A stretch of 64,000 nt of DNA from an uncultured Bacteroidales bacterium. Lineage in GTDB: Bacteria > Bacteroidota > Bacteroidia > Bacteroidales > Bacteroidaceae. The notes under the pieces were generated by a model that was not told the DNA's origin, made no database searches, and saw only the letters and a program-made list of their open reading frames with translations. Made by a program: the position numbers and the translations under genes. How positions within the stretch are numbered: the first letter of the stretch is position 1; every line of letters begins with the position of its first letter. Positions 42,179 to 51,154 of the stretch are shown here, piece after piece. The stretch covers positions 1 through 64,000 of the forward strand of contig CALZJF010000001.1 of NCBI GenBank assembly GCA_945787885.1, written 5' to 3'.

Positions 42179-43327
42179 ATGAAAAAGAAAATAGCTATTC
42201 TGGGCTCCACGGGCTCAATCGGCACGCAGGCTCTTGACGTCATCCGTGAGCATTCGGATGATTATGAAGCCTATGTGCTGACGGCGAACAACAGTGTAGA
42301 ACGCCTCATCAGCCAAGCCCGCGAATTTCAACCCGAAGTGGTGGTCATTGCCAATGAGGCGCACTATGCCAGCGTGCGCGATGCCCTCGCCGATCTTCCC
42401 ATCAAGGTCTTTGCCGGGGCAAATGCCCTCTGCGAAGTGGTGCAGATGGATGCCATCGACGTGGTGCTGACAGCAATGGTAGGATTTTCAGGATTACGCC
42501 CCACCATTGCTGCCATAGAATCCAAGAAGACCATCGCACTGGCGAACAAGGAGACCCTCGTCGTGGCGGGCGAACTCATCACGCAACTCGCCAACCGCCA
42601 TCATGCGCCCATCTTGCCCGTTGACAGCGAACATTCTGCCATATTCCAGAGCCTTGCGGGTGAAAACCTCGAACGCATCACGCGCATCATCCTGACTGCC
42701 AGCGGCGGACCTTTCAGGCTGCTCACTGAGGAGGAGATGGAAAACGTCACGGCTGCACAGGCGCTCAAGCACCCCAACTGGGAGATGGGAGCAAAGATTA
42801 CCATCGACAGTGCTACGATGATGAACAAGGGCTTTGAGATGATTGAGGCAAAATGGCTTTTCGGCGTCGAACCTTCACAGATAGATGTCCACGTGCATCC
42901 TGAGAGCATCGTCCACAGTGCCGTCGAGTTTTGCGATGGCAGCGTCAAGGCGCAATTGGGCGTGCCTGACATGCGACTCCCCATACAGTATGCCTTCAGC
43001 TATCCTGACCGCAAAACCCTGAGCGGCGAGCGTCTCGACCTCTTCAAGGTGGGCACGCTGCACTTCGAACGCCCAGACTTCAAACGCTTCGACTGCCTGC
43101 AAATTGCCTACGATGCTGCGGAGCGGGGTGGAAATATGCCTTGCATTGTCAATGCTGCCAATGAAATCGTCAACCTCGCCTTCCGACAGGGCCGCATTGC
43201 CTTCCCCGACATCGCACGCCTCATTCGCCGCGCCATGGACGAAGCTACATTCATCGCACAACCATCGTTAGAGTCTTATCTCAACACTGACGCTGAAGTG
43301 CGCCGGCTCGTAAGTTCCTACCTGTAG
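42179..43327 (+). CDS. dxr: 1-deoxy-D-xylulose-5-phosphate reductoisomerase
   Basis: 382 aa. NADPH-binding N-terminus MKKKIAILGSTGSIGTQALD, then IALANKETLVVAGELI, the metal site LPVDSEHSAIFQSLAGE, RIILTASGGPFR, LKHPNWEMGAKITIDSATMM, MNKGFEMIEAKWLF, and HPESIVHSAVEFCDGSVKAQ. It converts DXP to MEP, the first committed step of the non-mevalonate isoprenoid pathway. The ATG at 42179 begins 3 bp after a family A element, so there is no native leader left; expression may depend on that element or on read-through from rimM. rseP follows 66 bp later. Confidence 0.95.
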   Translation: MKKKIAILGSTGSIGTQALDVIREHSDDYEAYVLTANNSVERLISQAREFQPEVVVIANEAHYASVRDALADLPIKVFAGANALCEVVQMDAIDVVLTAMVGFSGLRPTIAAIESKKTIALANKETLVVAGELITQLANRHHAPILPVDSEHSAIFQSLAGENLERITRIILTASGGPFRLLTEEEMENVTAAQALKHPNWEMGAKITIDSATMMNKGFEMIEAKWLFGVEPSQIDVHVHPESIVHSAVEFCDGSVKAQLGVPDMRLPIQYAFSYPDRKTLSGERLDLFKVGTLHFERPDFKRFDCLQIAYDAAERGGNMPCIVNAANEIVNLAFRQGRIAFPDIARLIRRAMDEATFIAQPSLESYLNTDAEVRRLVSSYL

Positions 43328-43393
43328 TGTAACGGAGAGCGCAGACCACACATATATATATAATAGAATTACCCTAAAGCCCTTCCTGCTCCA

Positions 43394-44794
43394 ATGGAAA
43401 TATTCCTGATCAAAGCCGCCCAGTTGCTCTGCTGTTTTATGATTCTCGTGCTGCTGCACGAAGGCGGCCACTTCTTCTTTGCAAAAATCTTCGGCATCCG
43501 CGTCAAGAAATTCTGCATCTTCTTCGACCCCGGATTCAACATCGGCTCGCGACACTTCACGGGCAATGTAAAACTATTCTCCCTCCACGGCACGGACTAT
43601 TGCCTGGGATGGCTGCCGCTGGGTGGCTATGTCACGATAGCGGGCATGGTCGATGAAAGTACGAACGCCGAACAACTGGAAGCCGACGATACGCCCCCCA
43701 ACCAGATGTTCTGCAACAAGCCCGCTGCACAGCGTCTGCTCGTCATGGTAGGAGGCGTGTTGATGAATTTCATCACGGCACTTGTCATTTACAGTGCCAT
43801 CTTCTATACTTGGGGTGAGGAATACGTGCCGGCACGCAACATGACCCACGGTTATCTCTACAACGAGCAAGCCGAGGCCCTCGGTTTCCGAGACGGCGAC
43901 ATCATCATCGGCACTGACCAACAGGAGTTTGAGCGGTGGTCGCCAGACGTTTATACGGAACTGACGAAGGCTTCTTCTGCCACCGTCGTCCGAAATGGCA
44001 AGGAGCTGACCATTCAGCTGCCCGAAAAGCTTGACCTCATTGAGATGATTGGCCACGCACCACTCTTCCTTGAGCCTGCCATCCCATCCGTTGTAGATAG
44101 CATCCTGCCAGGAGGTCCTGCCGACAAGGCGGGAATGCGCAAGGGCGACCAAATCGTGGCGTTCAACGGCAAAGCCCTTTCCACATGGAACGAGCTCGAC
44201 GCTGAACTGGGAACCATCGCTGACCAGATAGCGGCTGCCGATGGGAAAGTCGCACCCTCTGTACTCAACACCAAAATCATCGTACAACGCGCTGCCAACA
44301 CCCGCGACACGCTCAACGTCCTGCTGAATGAAAATGGAAAACTGGGCGTAACGAAGCACAATGTCTTTGCAGAATACGAGACGAAGACCATCAACTACGA
44401 CCTGCTGAGTTCCATTCCCGCAGGCATTAGCCATGGCTGGGACAAACTCTGCGCCTACGTCTATCAGCTGAAGTTCATCTTCTCGGCAGAAGGCGCGAAG
44501 AGCGTGGGGTCGTTCGGCACTATCGGAAGCCTCTTCCCCTCCGCTTGGAATTGGTATGCCTTCTGGAATCTGACGGCATTCATCAGCATCATTCTTGCCG
44601 TCATGAACTTCCTGCCCATCCCCATGCTCGACGGTGGCTACATCTTCCTCACGCTTATCGAACTCGTCACACGGCGGAAATTCTCGCCGAAGGCTATCGA
44701 ACGTGTGAACACCGTGGGCTTCTACTTCGTGCTTGCCATCATGGCGCTGGGCATCTTCAACGACCTCGCACGCATGGTATTCCATATTTATTAG
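43394..44794 (+). CDS. rseP: Site-2 membrane metalloprotease RseP
   Basis: 466 aa. The zinc-binding HExxH motif is in LVLLHEGGHFFFAKIFGI (His22, Glu23, His26) within the first membrane segment. A PDZ domain (about 215-290, with VDSILPGGPADKAGMRKGDQ) follows, and the second metal motif FLPIPMLDGGYIFLTLIEL lies in a late membrane segment. It cuts membrane-embedded substrates, typically anti-sigma factors, so it could act on the anti-sigma-like protein encoded at 10565 (speculative). It is last in the tsaB-to-rseP run, downstream of dxr as in other Bacteroidetes. Confidence 0.92.
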   Translation: MEIFLIKAAQLLCCFMILVLLHEGGHFFFAKIFGIRVKKFCIFFDPGFNIGSRHFTGNVKLFSLHGTDYCLGWLPLGGYVTIAGMVDESTNAEQLEADDTPPNQMFCNKPAAQRLLVMVGGVLMNFITALVIYSAIFYTWGEEYVPARNMTHGYLYNEQAEALGFRDGDIIIGTDQQEFERWSPDVYTELTKASSATVVRNGKELTIQLPEKLDLIEMIGHAPLFLEPAIPSVVDSILPGGPADKAGMRKGDQIVAFNGKALSTWNELDAELGTIADQIAAADGKVAPSVLNTKIIVQRAANTRDTLNVLLNENGKLGVTKHNVFAEYETKTINYDLLSSIPAGISHGWDKLCAYVYQLKFIFSAEGAKSVGSFGTIGSLFPSAWNWYAFWNLTAFISIILAVMNFLPIPMLDGGYIFLTLIELVTRRKFSPKAIERVNTVGFYFVLAIMALGIFNDLARMVFHIY

Positions 44795-44995
44795 TGCAAT
44801 AGGGGCAAAAAAAACTGAATCACCTCCCCGGAACACGAAAAAGTGGCCTCCAAATTTGGTATAATGACCACAAACAGCTACTTTTGCAAGTGAAGAGGAG
44901 CAAACCACACACGCCTTTTGCTCCATCCTCGCCTAATTTCAACATCTACAGAAAACGATGGTCTGCTCCCCCGCAGGCCTTCCACATAAGCACTT

Positions 44996-45349
44996 ATGAG
45001 AAACGTCATCATCCAACCCCTGCTTCTCCTCGTCCTCGCCCTATCCGCCCCTCACGCGTATGCCGCACAGACGATGATGCCCCTGCATTCACCCTGGGCA
45101 ATAGCAGCTACGGAACTTGCTTCTGCCACGAACAGTCAGAACACCGACGAGATAACCATCAAGGCCGAAGGCAGGAAAATCCACGTCAGCGGTGCTGAAG
45201 ACAAGACCTTAGAGGTCTATAACATCGTCGGCGTGAAGGTCACTTCCTACAACATTGATGCTCCGGAGAAGACCATCACTCTCAGCGTGCCTCGTGGCAT
45301 ATATATCCTGCGAGTAGATAAGGTGGCGCGCAAGGTGAACATTCCTTGA
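44996..45349 (+). CDS. Small secreted protein consisting of a signal peptide and secretion-tail-like domain
   Basis: 117 aa. Signal peptide MRNVIIQPLLLLVLALSAPH + AYA. After a short linker (about 25-50) the remaining residues form one beta-sandwich-like domain: ITIKAEGRKIHVSGAEDKTL, EVYNIVGVKVTSYNIDAPEK, TITLSVPRGIYILRVDKVAR, KVNIP. This matches the Bacteroidales C-terminal tail seen on type-IX-style secreted proteins (VYNxxGxxV ... GIYIxxVxxxxxKV). Here it stands without any cargo domain, which is unusual. A strong terminator follows. Confidence 0.75.
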   Translation: MRNVIIQPLLLLVLALSAPHAYAAQTMMPLHSPWAIAATELASATNSQNTDEITIKAEGRKIHVSGAEDKTLEVYNIVGVKVTSYNIDAPEKTITLSVPRGIYILRVDKVARKVNIP

Positions 45350-45421
45350 TCATTCGCCCGCACTTCCCTCTCCTCTTTTATATTCTTCCACCTGAAAAGC
45401 AGGAGGAATACGGCTTTTTCA

Positions 45422-45465
45422 GATGCCGGCATACAGGAAACACCCCGTATGCCGGCATCTTTTTT
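45422..45465 (+). terminator. Intrinsic terminator
   Basis: 13-bp stem GATGCCGGCATAC / GTATGCCGGCATC followed by six T, 72 nt after the stop. The remainder of the 45350-45755 gap has a -7 box and no gene. Confidence 0.92.
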
Positions 45466-45571
45466 GGCTTAATGCACCACTTTTAAGCGTTAAAAAAGGA
45501 TTTTTGATCATATTTCGGAGCTGTTTTTGCATTTTTTGACCACATCCTGCCTGCATTTTATGATTTCTTCT

Positions 45572-45579
45572 TACATTTG
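45572..45579 (+). promoter_or_regulatory. -7 box TACATTTG for the 473-aa lipoprotein gene
   Basis: TACATTTG at 45572-45579, about 177 nt upstream of the ATG at 45756; -33 not clear. Confidence 0.45.
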
Positions 45580-45755
45580 CCAGCGTAATATTGCCATGAC
45601 GGTGCTGAAAGGAAACAATACAAAGAAGAACAAACTCTCTCAGAAACTGTGCTGCTGCCTTCAATTCTCTTGCACGCAGATAATAATTTCGAGAACCTGA
45701 AGGGCGCAAAGATGCAAAGACGCAAAGAAACAACAAACTTCAAACACATACTATT

Positions 45756-47177
45756 ATGAAAAGAACAAGAATCTTAGCTCTCATTCCCATGCTGATGACA
45801 GCCGGAATGATGCTGTTTTCCTGTGGTGATGAAGACCCCGCAGACGACAACAACCACGACAACGGAAACAAGGAGGAAGAACCCATCACCCCCGTTGACC
45901 CCAACTCAAAGGAGGCTCTCAAACCTTCCCAGCAAAAGGAACGTATGCAGAAAATCTCAAAGGAATTCATGGATATGGTGCCTGCCTACGACTTTGAAGA
46001 TATTGCTGACCTGTATATGTATGTCGCAGATGAATATGAAGACTACGAATGGGACACCGTGGAAGACTGGGCTGAAGACATCTATGATGCAACCCTGAAG
46101 GCAACTGGCAACAATTACAAAGAAACAGAGAAAGACTACGGCTACACCTACAACTACTTCTACACGGAATACACCAACCTGATTCTCGCCTCCAACTTCA
46201 CGGGACATTTCACCGCCAAGCGCGGCGAATGGGTCTATTCCAAAGCCAACGACATTCAGTTCATCTTCACTGACAAACTGGGTAAAGAGTGTGTGCTGAA
46301 GCTGACCACCAGTGGCAATGTCAAGAAAGTGCATGCTGCCTGCATCGAAGATTGGACAGACTATGATTGGGAAGACTACGTCAGCAACGAGTACATTGAC
46401 CGCACGGAACTCACTATCGGCGTGCCCGAACACATTGTCGTGACGCTGACGCAGGGCGGAAATCAAGTGGTCAAGACCAGCGTTGACATTGACCTTGCTG
46501 CCATCAGTGGCGAAGAGTTTGACGTCAGCAAAAATGCCCTCACCTTCAACAGCACGACAGAGCTGAACAACGGCTATACATTTGAAGTGAAGAACGTGGC
46601 ATACAACGGCAACGTCAAGGCTTCGGCTACCATGAATATGAAAAAGCAGGGAACAACCTTGCTCTCCTTCGCCTTTGCCGCTGACCTCAAGGATATTCCA
46701 TCATGCAATGTCAGTGCCTTCAGCCATGATTTCGACATCGATGACTACGAAACTGACAACACCACTGCCAAGGATGCCTTCGTAAAGCTCGATGTGCTAG
46801 GCAAAATGCAGATTCAAGGCAGCATCACCGACGTACACAAATACGCTGACTATCTGGAGAAGGCTGACGACAACGATGACAACGAACAGAATTTCAAGTC
46901 CTACCTCAATCATGCCAACAGCCTTAGCGACATCAACCTCTTCTATGACAACACTGCTACGAAGCAGGCCAGCGTGAAATGGGAGGCATTCGTTGATGAA
47001 CAGTGGAATGGATACACCTATTGGACGGCTGAGCCCGTACTGCTTTTCTTCGATGGCTCGTCGTACAGCACCTTCAGTGCTTTCTTCGACGAAGACGATT
47101 TTGAAGAAATCATTGACCTCTTCGAAGAGCTTGCCGACCGTTACGCCAACCTCGTTGATGAGGAGATTGACTGGTAA
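45756..47177 (+). CDS. Surface lipoprotein of unknown function
   Basis: 473 aa. Lipoprotein signal MKRTRILALIPMLMTAGMML + FSC, with the acylated Cys followed at once by acidic residues (CGDEDPADDNNHDN), the pattern that sends Bacteroidetes lipoproteins to the cell surface. The mature chain is acidic and rich in Tyr/Asp (FEDIADLYMYVADEYEDYEW) and predicted mixed alpha/beta with repeated lipocalin-like strands (NALTFNSTTELNNGYTFEVK). The last 40 residues are very acidic. It belongs to no family I can name. Monocistronic, with a family A element downstream. Confidence 0.8.
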   Translation: MKRTRILALIPMLMTAGMMLFSCGDEDPADDNNHDNGNKEEEPITPVDPNSKEALKPSQQKERMQKISKEFMDMVPAYDFEDIADLYMYVADEYEDYEWDTVEDWAEDIYDATLKATGNNYKETEKDYGYTYNYFYTEYTNLILASNFTGHFTAKRGEWVYSKANDIQFIFTDKLGKECVLKLTTSGNVKKVHAACIEDWTDYDWEDYVSNEYIDRTELTIGVPEHIVVTLTQGGNQVVKTSVDIDLAAISGEEFDVSKNALTFNSTTELNNGYTFEVKNVAYNGNVKASATMNMKKQGTTLLSFAFAADLKDIPSCNVSAFSHDFDIDDYETDNTTAKDAFVKLDVLGKMQIQGSITDVHKYADYLEKADDNDDNEQNFKSYLNHANSLSDINLFYDNTATKQASVKWEAFVDEQWNGYTYWTAEPVLLFFDGSSYSTFSAFFDEDDFEEIIDLFEELADRYANLVDEEIDW

Positions 47178-47278
47178 GCAGACGCGGAGATTACGGGGCA
47201 AAAGCCTCGGCTTGCCCCACCCGCCCAAGCTACGACCTGCGGAAAATCTCCAGCACCTACTTATATAAGGTTGGTTCT

Positions 47279-47457
47279 ATAAATTAGTTTTCAATGTAAG
47301 GCAGTGTTTCTGTTTTACTTGGATGTCTTCACGCCTCTCGCACCGTACCTTTTTGTCTTTCACTCAGTCACGTAACCCGCTACGCTCCCTCGTGAAAAAC
47401 AAAAACCTACGGCACGATAGTCGCAAATACATCGCAAGCTAATTTATAGAACCTACC
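47279..47457 (-). mobile_element. Family A miniature element, copy 5 (179 bp)
   Basis: Ends GGTTGGTTCTATAAATTAG and CTAATTTATAGAACCTACC; target duplication ATAA at 47275-47278 and 47458-47461. It is the only copy beside a start codon with its other end facing the gene: 20 bp upstream of the TonB-receptor-like gene. Confidence 0.9.
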
Positions 47458-47477
47458 ATAAACAATTTCAAATCATT

Positions 47478-49502
47478 TTGAACACTCTGCTCATCTTATT
47501 ACTCTGCCTTGCAGCAACGCTCCCCGCCACCGCGCAGGAGCCTGCTGCAAGGCAGCGTGCATTGATGGACACCGTTCAACTGGGCCATGCCACCATCAAG
47601 GGACATAGTGCCGGACTGCGAACCAACGACGATGGGAGACTCCTTTGGAATATTAAATCCATCGACCGCCTACCACAAATTCTGGGCAATGCCGACCCTA
47701 TACGCTATGCGCACTTCCTGCCGGGCGTACAGATGAACGGGGAATACAAGTCGGGGATTCACATTCAAGGCTGCGAGAGCAGTCAGAACATGATTGACCT
47801 GGGGGGCGTGCCTATCTACAACGTCAATCATCTGCTGGGCCTGTTTTCCACATTCAACACGCCCCATTTCTCCAGCATGGCCCTGACCACTTCGCCCATG
47901 CAGGCCGCCGACCCTAACCGCATCGGCGGACGACTGTCAATGCTGCCCCATGACGAACAGCCACAACAGCCCACGGGGGAAGTGGACGTGGGACTAATCT
48001 CCTCACAAGGCACACTGCGCACGCCAATAGGCAAGAAGGTCTCGCTCGCTGTCTCTGCGCGCGCCTCCTATTTCAATCTGATTTACGGGCATTGGCTGAT
48101 AACGGGCGAGACAATGATGAACTACCGTTTTTTTGATTCGAACGCAACATTGACGGTTCGCCCCGACAGTCTCAACACCATCATCCTCAACGCTTATGCA
48201 GGACAAGATGCAGGACGCATGGACGAACCCTACTACGTGGCAGAGATGAAGGCACGATGGGGCAACGCGATGGGGAGCCTCACCTGGGACTTGCAGAAGC
48301 ATCGCTACCGCCTCCGCCAGACGCTCTACACGACAGCCTATGCCAATCGTTTCAGCATGACGATGCAGGAACTGAAATATCGGCTTCCGTCAGATATCAC
48401 CACGCTGGGATATGCCGGCCACCTTGCTCTCGCGCGCTGGCAGACGGGGCTTGAATTGGCCTACCATGCCATACAACGTCAGAAGATGGAGCAAGAGGGA
48501 GAGATACACCTCGCCCCAAATTCCACGCCGCTCCAGCGAGTCTGCGAAGCATCAGCCTGGGCAGACTATACCCAACCTCTGACACCCCATTTCTCCCTCG
48601 CACTCGGGCTGCGGCTCAACGCCTACCGCAATGGCGATTTTACGCAATGGGGGGCCGACCCCTCCTGCGCCCTGCACTACAACACGGAGACGCTGCACGC
48701 GACGGCGGCATACGCCCTGCGACACCAATACTTACACCAAGCGGGGTTCTCCGATGCCGGACTCCCAACGGAATATTGGATGGCTGCCGACGACAGGCAA
48801 CCTCCGCAATATGCCCATGCCGTCAGCCTGAAGGCTACGATGCCCTTGTGGCAAAACCGATACCGCATCAGTGCGGAGGTGTTCGTGAAACGACTTTTTC
48901 ATCAGGTGGAATATGCCGGAAGCATTCTCGACCTCGCCAACACGGTCTATGATGCCGATGCGTCCCTCATTCATGGGCGGGGATGGAACAGCGGTGTCAG
49001 CGTCATGATTCAGAAGCCTTCGGGACGGCTAAACGGATGGATTTCCTACACCTTCACCCATGCCCGGCGCACTTTCAGCGAATATGGCGAGGCGCACTCC
49101 TTTCCTGCCAACCACGAACGCCCACACGAATTAAACATCGTGGCATCTTGGATGCAGAACGAACACTTCTCGTTTGGTGCCACCCTCGTCGTAGCCTCCG
49201 GAACTCCTTTTACGGCTCCTTACTCCGTGGCTTTCATCAATGGCAATTTAGTGGTGGAATATGGCCCGCACAATGCCAATCGACTCCACACTTATTTCAA
49301 GACCGATGTCTCTGCCAACTATCGCTGGAGAGGACACCTCGGCAAGGAGCAGGGCGTGAACCTATCGCTCTACAACGTCACCTGCCACGAAAACGAACTC
49401 TTCTATTCCCTCCGAACGCACAAGGATGGCATGTTTGCCTATCGTCCCTCCTCATTTTTCGTGCGCATACTCCCCTCCCTCTCTTATTATCTGAAATTCT
49501 GA
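47478..49502 (+). CDS. TonB-dependent outer-membrane receptor-like protein
   Basis: 674 aa from a TTG at 47478 (NTLLILLLCLAATLPATAQ signal peptide). A plug domain (about 55-160) has RLPQILGNADPIRYAHFLPG, VQMNGEYKSGIHIQGCESSQ and NMIDLGGVPIYNVNHLLGLF. The rest is predicted outer-membrane beta-barrel strands ending in an aromatic C-terminus (SFFVRILPSLSYYLKF). The N-terminal carboxypeptidase-like domain common in SusC proteins is missing, so the plug follows the signal peptide directly. It is paired with a DUF4249 lipoprotein whose ATG overlaps its stop by one base. The substrate is unknown. The start is uncertain because no ATG lies upstream within the gene-side of the repeat element. Confidence 0.82.
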   Translation: MNTLLILLLCLAATLPATAQEPAARQRALMDTVQLGHATIKGHSAGLRTNDDGRLLWNIKSIDRLPQILGNADPIRYAHFLPGVQMNGEYKSGIHIQGCESSQNMIDLGGVPIYNVNHLLGLFSTFNTPHFSSMALTTSPMQAADPNRIGGRLSMLPHDEQPQQPTGEVDVGLISSQGTLRTPIGKKVSLAVSARASYFNLIYGHWLITGETMMNYRFFDSNATLTVRPDSLNTIILNAYAGQDAGRMDEPYYVAEMKARWGNAMGSLTWDLQKHRYRLRQTLYTTAYANRFSMTMQELKYRLPSDITTLGYAGHLALARWQTGLELAYHAIQRQKMEQEGEIHLAPNSTPLQRVCEASAWADYTQPLTPHFSLALGLRLNAYRNGDFTQWGADPSCALHYNTETLHATAAYALRHQYLHQAGFSDAGLPTEYWMAADDRQPPQYAHAVSLKATMPLWQNRYRISAEVFVKRLFHQVEYAGSILDLANTVYDADASLIHGRGWNSGVSVMIQKPSGRLNGWISYTFTHARRTFSEYGEAHSFPANHERPHELNIVASWMQNEHFSFGATLVVASGTPFTAPYSVAFINGNLVVEYGPHNANRLHTYFKTDVSANYRWRGHLGKEQGVNLSLYNVTCHENELFYSLRTHKDGMFAYRPSSFFVRILPSLSYYLKF

Positions 49503-50392
49503 TGTATCGTTTCCCTTCCCTGCTCTCGCATCGTCTTCGTTTCCTCTGCCATTTCCTGTCAGTTCTGCTGGCAGGAGTGGCATCATGGATGATGGGCTGC
49601 ACCGATGATGTACTGCCTCCCTATCATCCCGAACTGGTGGTGGAGGGATGGATAGAAGAGGGGGGCTTCCCCATCGTCATCGTCACGCAGACCATTCCCC
49701 TCAACGGCGAATACCAAGACAAGGCTTCTCTTGCTGACCACATCATACAATGGGCCACGGTGTCTGTCTCCGACGGACAAGACACCGTGGTACTGACGGG
49801 AAAGGTGGACAAAGGCTATTTCCCTCCCTTCATCTACACCACCTCGAAGATGCGCGGCGAACGGGGGAAGACCTACCATCTGAAAGTGGAATATGCCGAT
49901 TTTTGCGCCACTGCCGTCACGCGCATTCCTCCGCCCCCTGCCGTAGAGCAATTCGTCGTCGAACCCGTGCCGGACCTCGACACCCTTTACCGCGTTCGGG
50001 CCTTGCTCAACGACCCTCCTGCGGAGAAAAACTATTATCAGCTCTTCTGCCGGACGGGCGGACATAGCCGGCAGTTTCTCGCTGCATATCTGGGCAGCAT
50101 CGACGATGCCATCCTCGACGGCCCTACCTGGCTGAACATCAGCCGTGGCCATCAACTCGGCATCATCCAGCAATACACCCCCTACTTCTTTCATGGCGAC
50201 ACCGTGAGTGTCAAAGTGGCGCAAATCTCTGAAGAGGCCTATCATTTCTGGGACAGCTATACAAAAATCGTGGCAGAAGGCAACAACCTCATGTGGTCGT
50301 CCTTCAAATCGCTCCCTTCCAACATCACAGGGGGCAAGGGATATTGGAGCGGGATGGGGAGCGTCACGGACTATTTCGTCATAAGCAGGTAA
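49502..50392 (+). CDS. DUF4249 family outer-membrane lipoprotein
   Basis: 296 aa; the ATG at 49502 shares its A with the stop codon of the receptor gene. Signal and lipobox: a hydrophobic stretch FLSVLLAGVASWMMG before Cys (GCTDDVLPPYHPELVVEGWI). DUF4249 motifs follow: LVVEGWIEEGGFPIVIVTQT, ADHIIQWATVSVSDGQDTVV, LTGKVDKG, TYHLKVEYADFCATAVTRIP and FWDSYTKIVAEGNNLMWSSF. Members accompany TonB-dependent receptors in Bacteroidetes and probably act as surface ligand-capture partners; the ligand is unknown. Translational coupling to the receptor is clear from the overlap. Confidence 0.85.
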   Translation: MYRFPSLLSHRLRFLCHFLSVLLAGVASWMMGCTDDVLPPYHPELVVEGWIEEGGFPIVIVTQTIPLNGEYQDKASLADHIIQWATVSVSDGQDTVVLTGKVDKGYFPPFIYTTSKMRGERGKTYHLKVEYADFCATAVTRIPPPPAVEQFVVEPVPDLDTLYRVRALLNDPPAEKNYYQLFCRTGGHSRQFLAAYLGSIDDAILDGPTWLNISRGHQLGIIQQYTPYFFHGDTVSVKVAQISEEAYHFWDSYTKIVAEGNNLMWSSFKSLPSNITGGKGYWSGMGSVTDYFVISR

Positions 50393-50609
50393 ATACCCTT
50401 ACATTAGCAGGTGTGCAGAATTATCGATATCATCCTTACAAAAAAAATTCTCCGGCACACCTACTTGTCTGTTACGCTTCACCATCTTCATCACAAAGCA
50501 ATTCGCTGATGATGCTTGCCATCGCCCGGACTGCCTGCCAGGACCACGCCTATCGTATATGCTGCCCCATTTTTCCACAGCACATGCCGTCTCCACGTGA
50601 TTGCTTTGA

Positions 50610-50676
50610 GGGGCGAAAATGGTCAGTTTCAGGGGCGGAAATGGTCAGTTTCAGGGGGCAGAATGACCACTTGGGA
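50610..50676 (+). repeat. Three 22-bp tandem repeats (GGGGCGAAAATGGTCAGTTT type)
   Basis: Units at 50610, 50632 and 50654; the first two differ at one position. Same core (AAATGGTCA) as the arrays near 6058, 22431 and 57793. It lies in the 50393-51154 gap between converging genes, where no credible ORF is seen. Confidence 0.8.
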
Positions 50677-50958
50677 GGCAGCAGCCCTGCGGAAGGAGGG
50701 CGAAGCTCTGAGCTTCCACCCCAGCGGCACGCTTCATGCCTGCGGAAAACGATGAATTTCAGGGAATTGCAAGAAGGGCTTACGCCCGGAAAGGCAGGGC
50801 GCAAGCATTGTGGACAGCCTTGGATTGGCTGCCGACGACGCTTGTCCGCCTCCGCTTTTCACCACATTCGGGCAACAGCGCCATTCGTGCTCATCCATTC
50901 CACCCTGCCACGAGACGAACGAGCCATACGCCCCCACCCATTTATACACGAGAAAAAT

Positions 50959-51041
50959 AACGTTTCCACACGGGGAAAAAATATTTCCACACGAGGAAAA
51001 AACGTTTCCACACGGAGAAAAAAAGTTTCCACACGAGGAAA
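50959..51041. repeat. Four 21-bp tandem palindromes (TTTCCACACGRGGAAA)
   Basis: TTTCC...GGAAA palindromes begin at 50963, 50984, 51005 and 51026, period exactly 21 bp, each containing TTTCCACA. This could be a phased protein-binding array. Confidence 0.85.
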
Positions 51042-51056
51042 GACTCCGGACACAAG

Positions 51057-51120
51057 AATAGCACGAACAACACGAAGCAGCAGAAACGTCATTCACTGCA
51101 TTCGTGTTATTCGTGCTATT
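51057..51120. repeat. 20-bp inverted repeat downstream of the sulfatase gene
   Basis: AATAGCACGAACAACACGAA (51057-51076) and TTCGTGTTATTCGTGCTATT (51101-51120) pair with one mismatch across a 24-nt loop. It could terminate the sulfatase transcript although no T-run is present. Confidence 0.6.
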
Positions 51121-51154
51121 CGTGTTCCGTCAAGACACAGCCGCGCCTGCCGCG

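Noticed and set aside
50959-51041. Considered a replication origin with DnaA boxes
   Set aside because: TTTCCACA differs from the DnaA box consensus, the units are spaced as palindromes, and no dnaA, rep or AT-rich unwinding region is adjacent.
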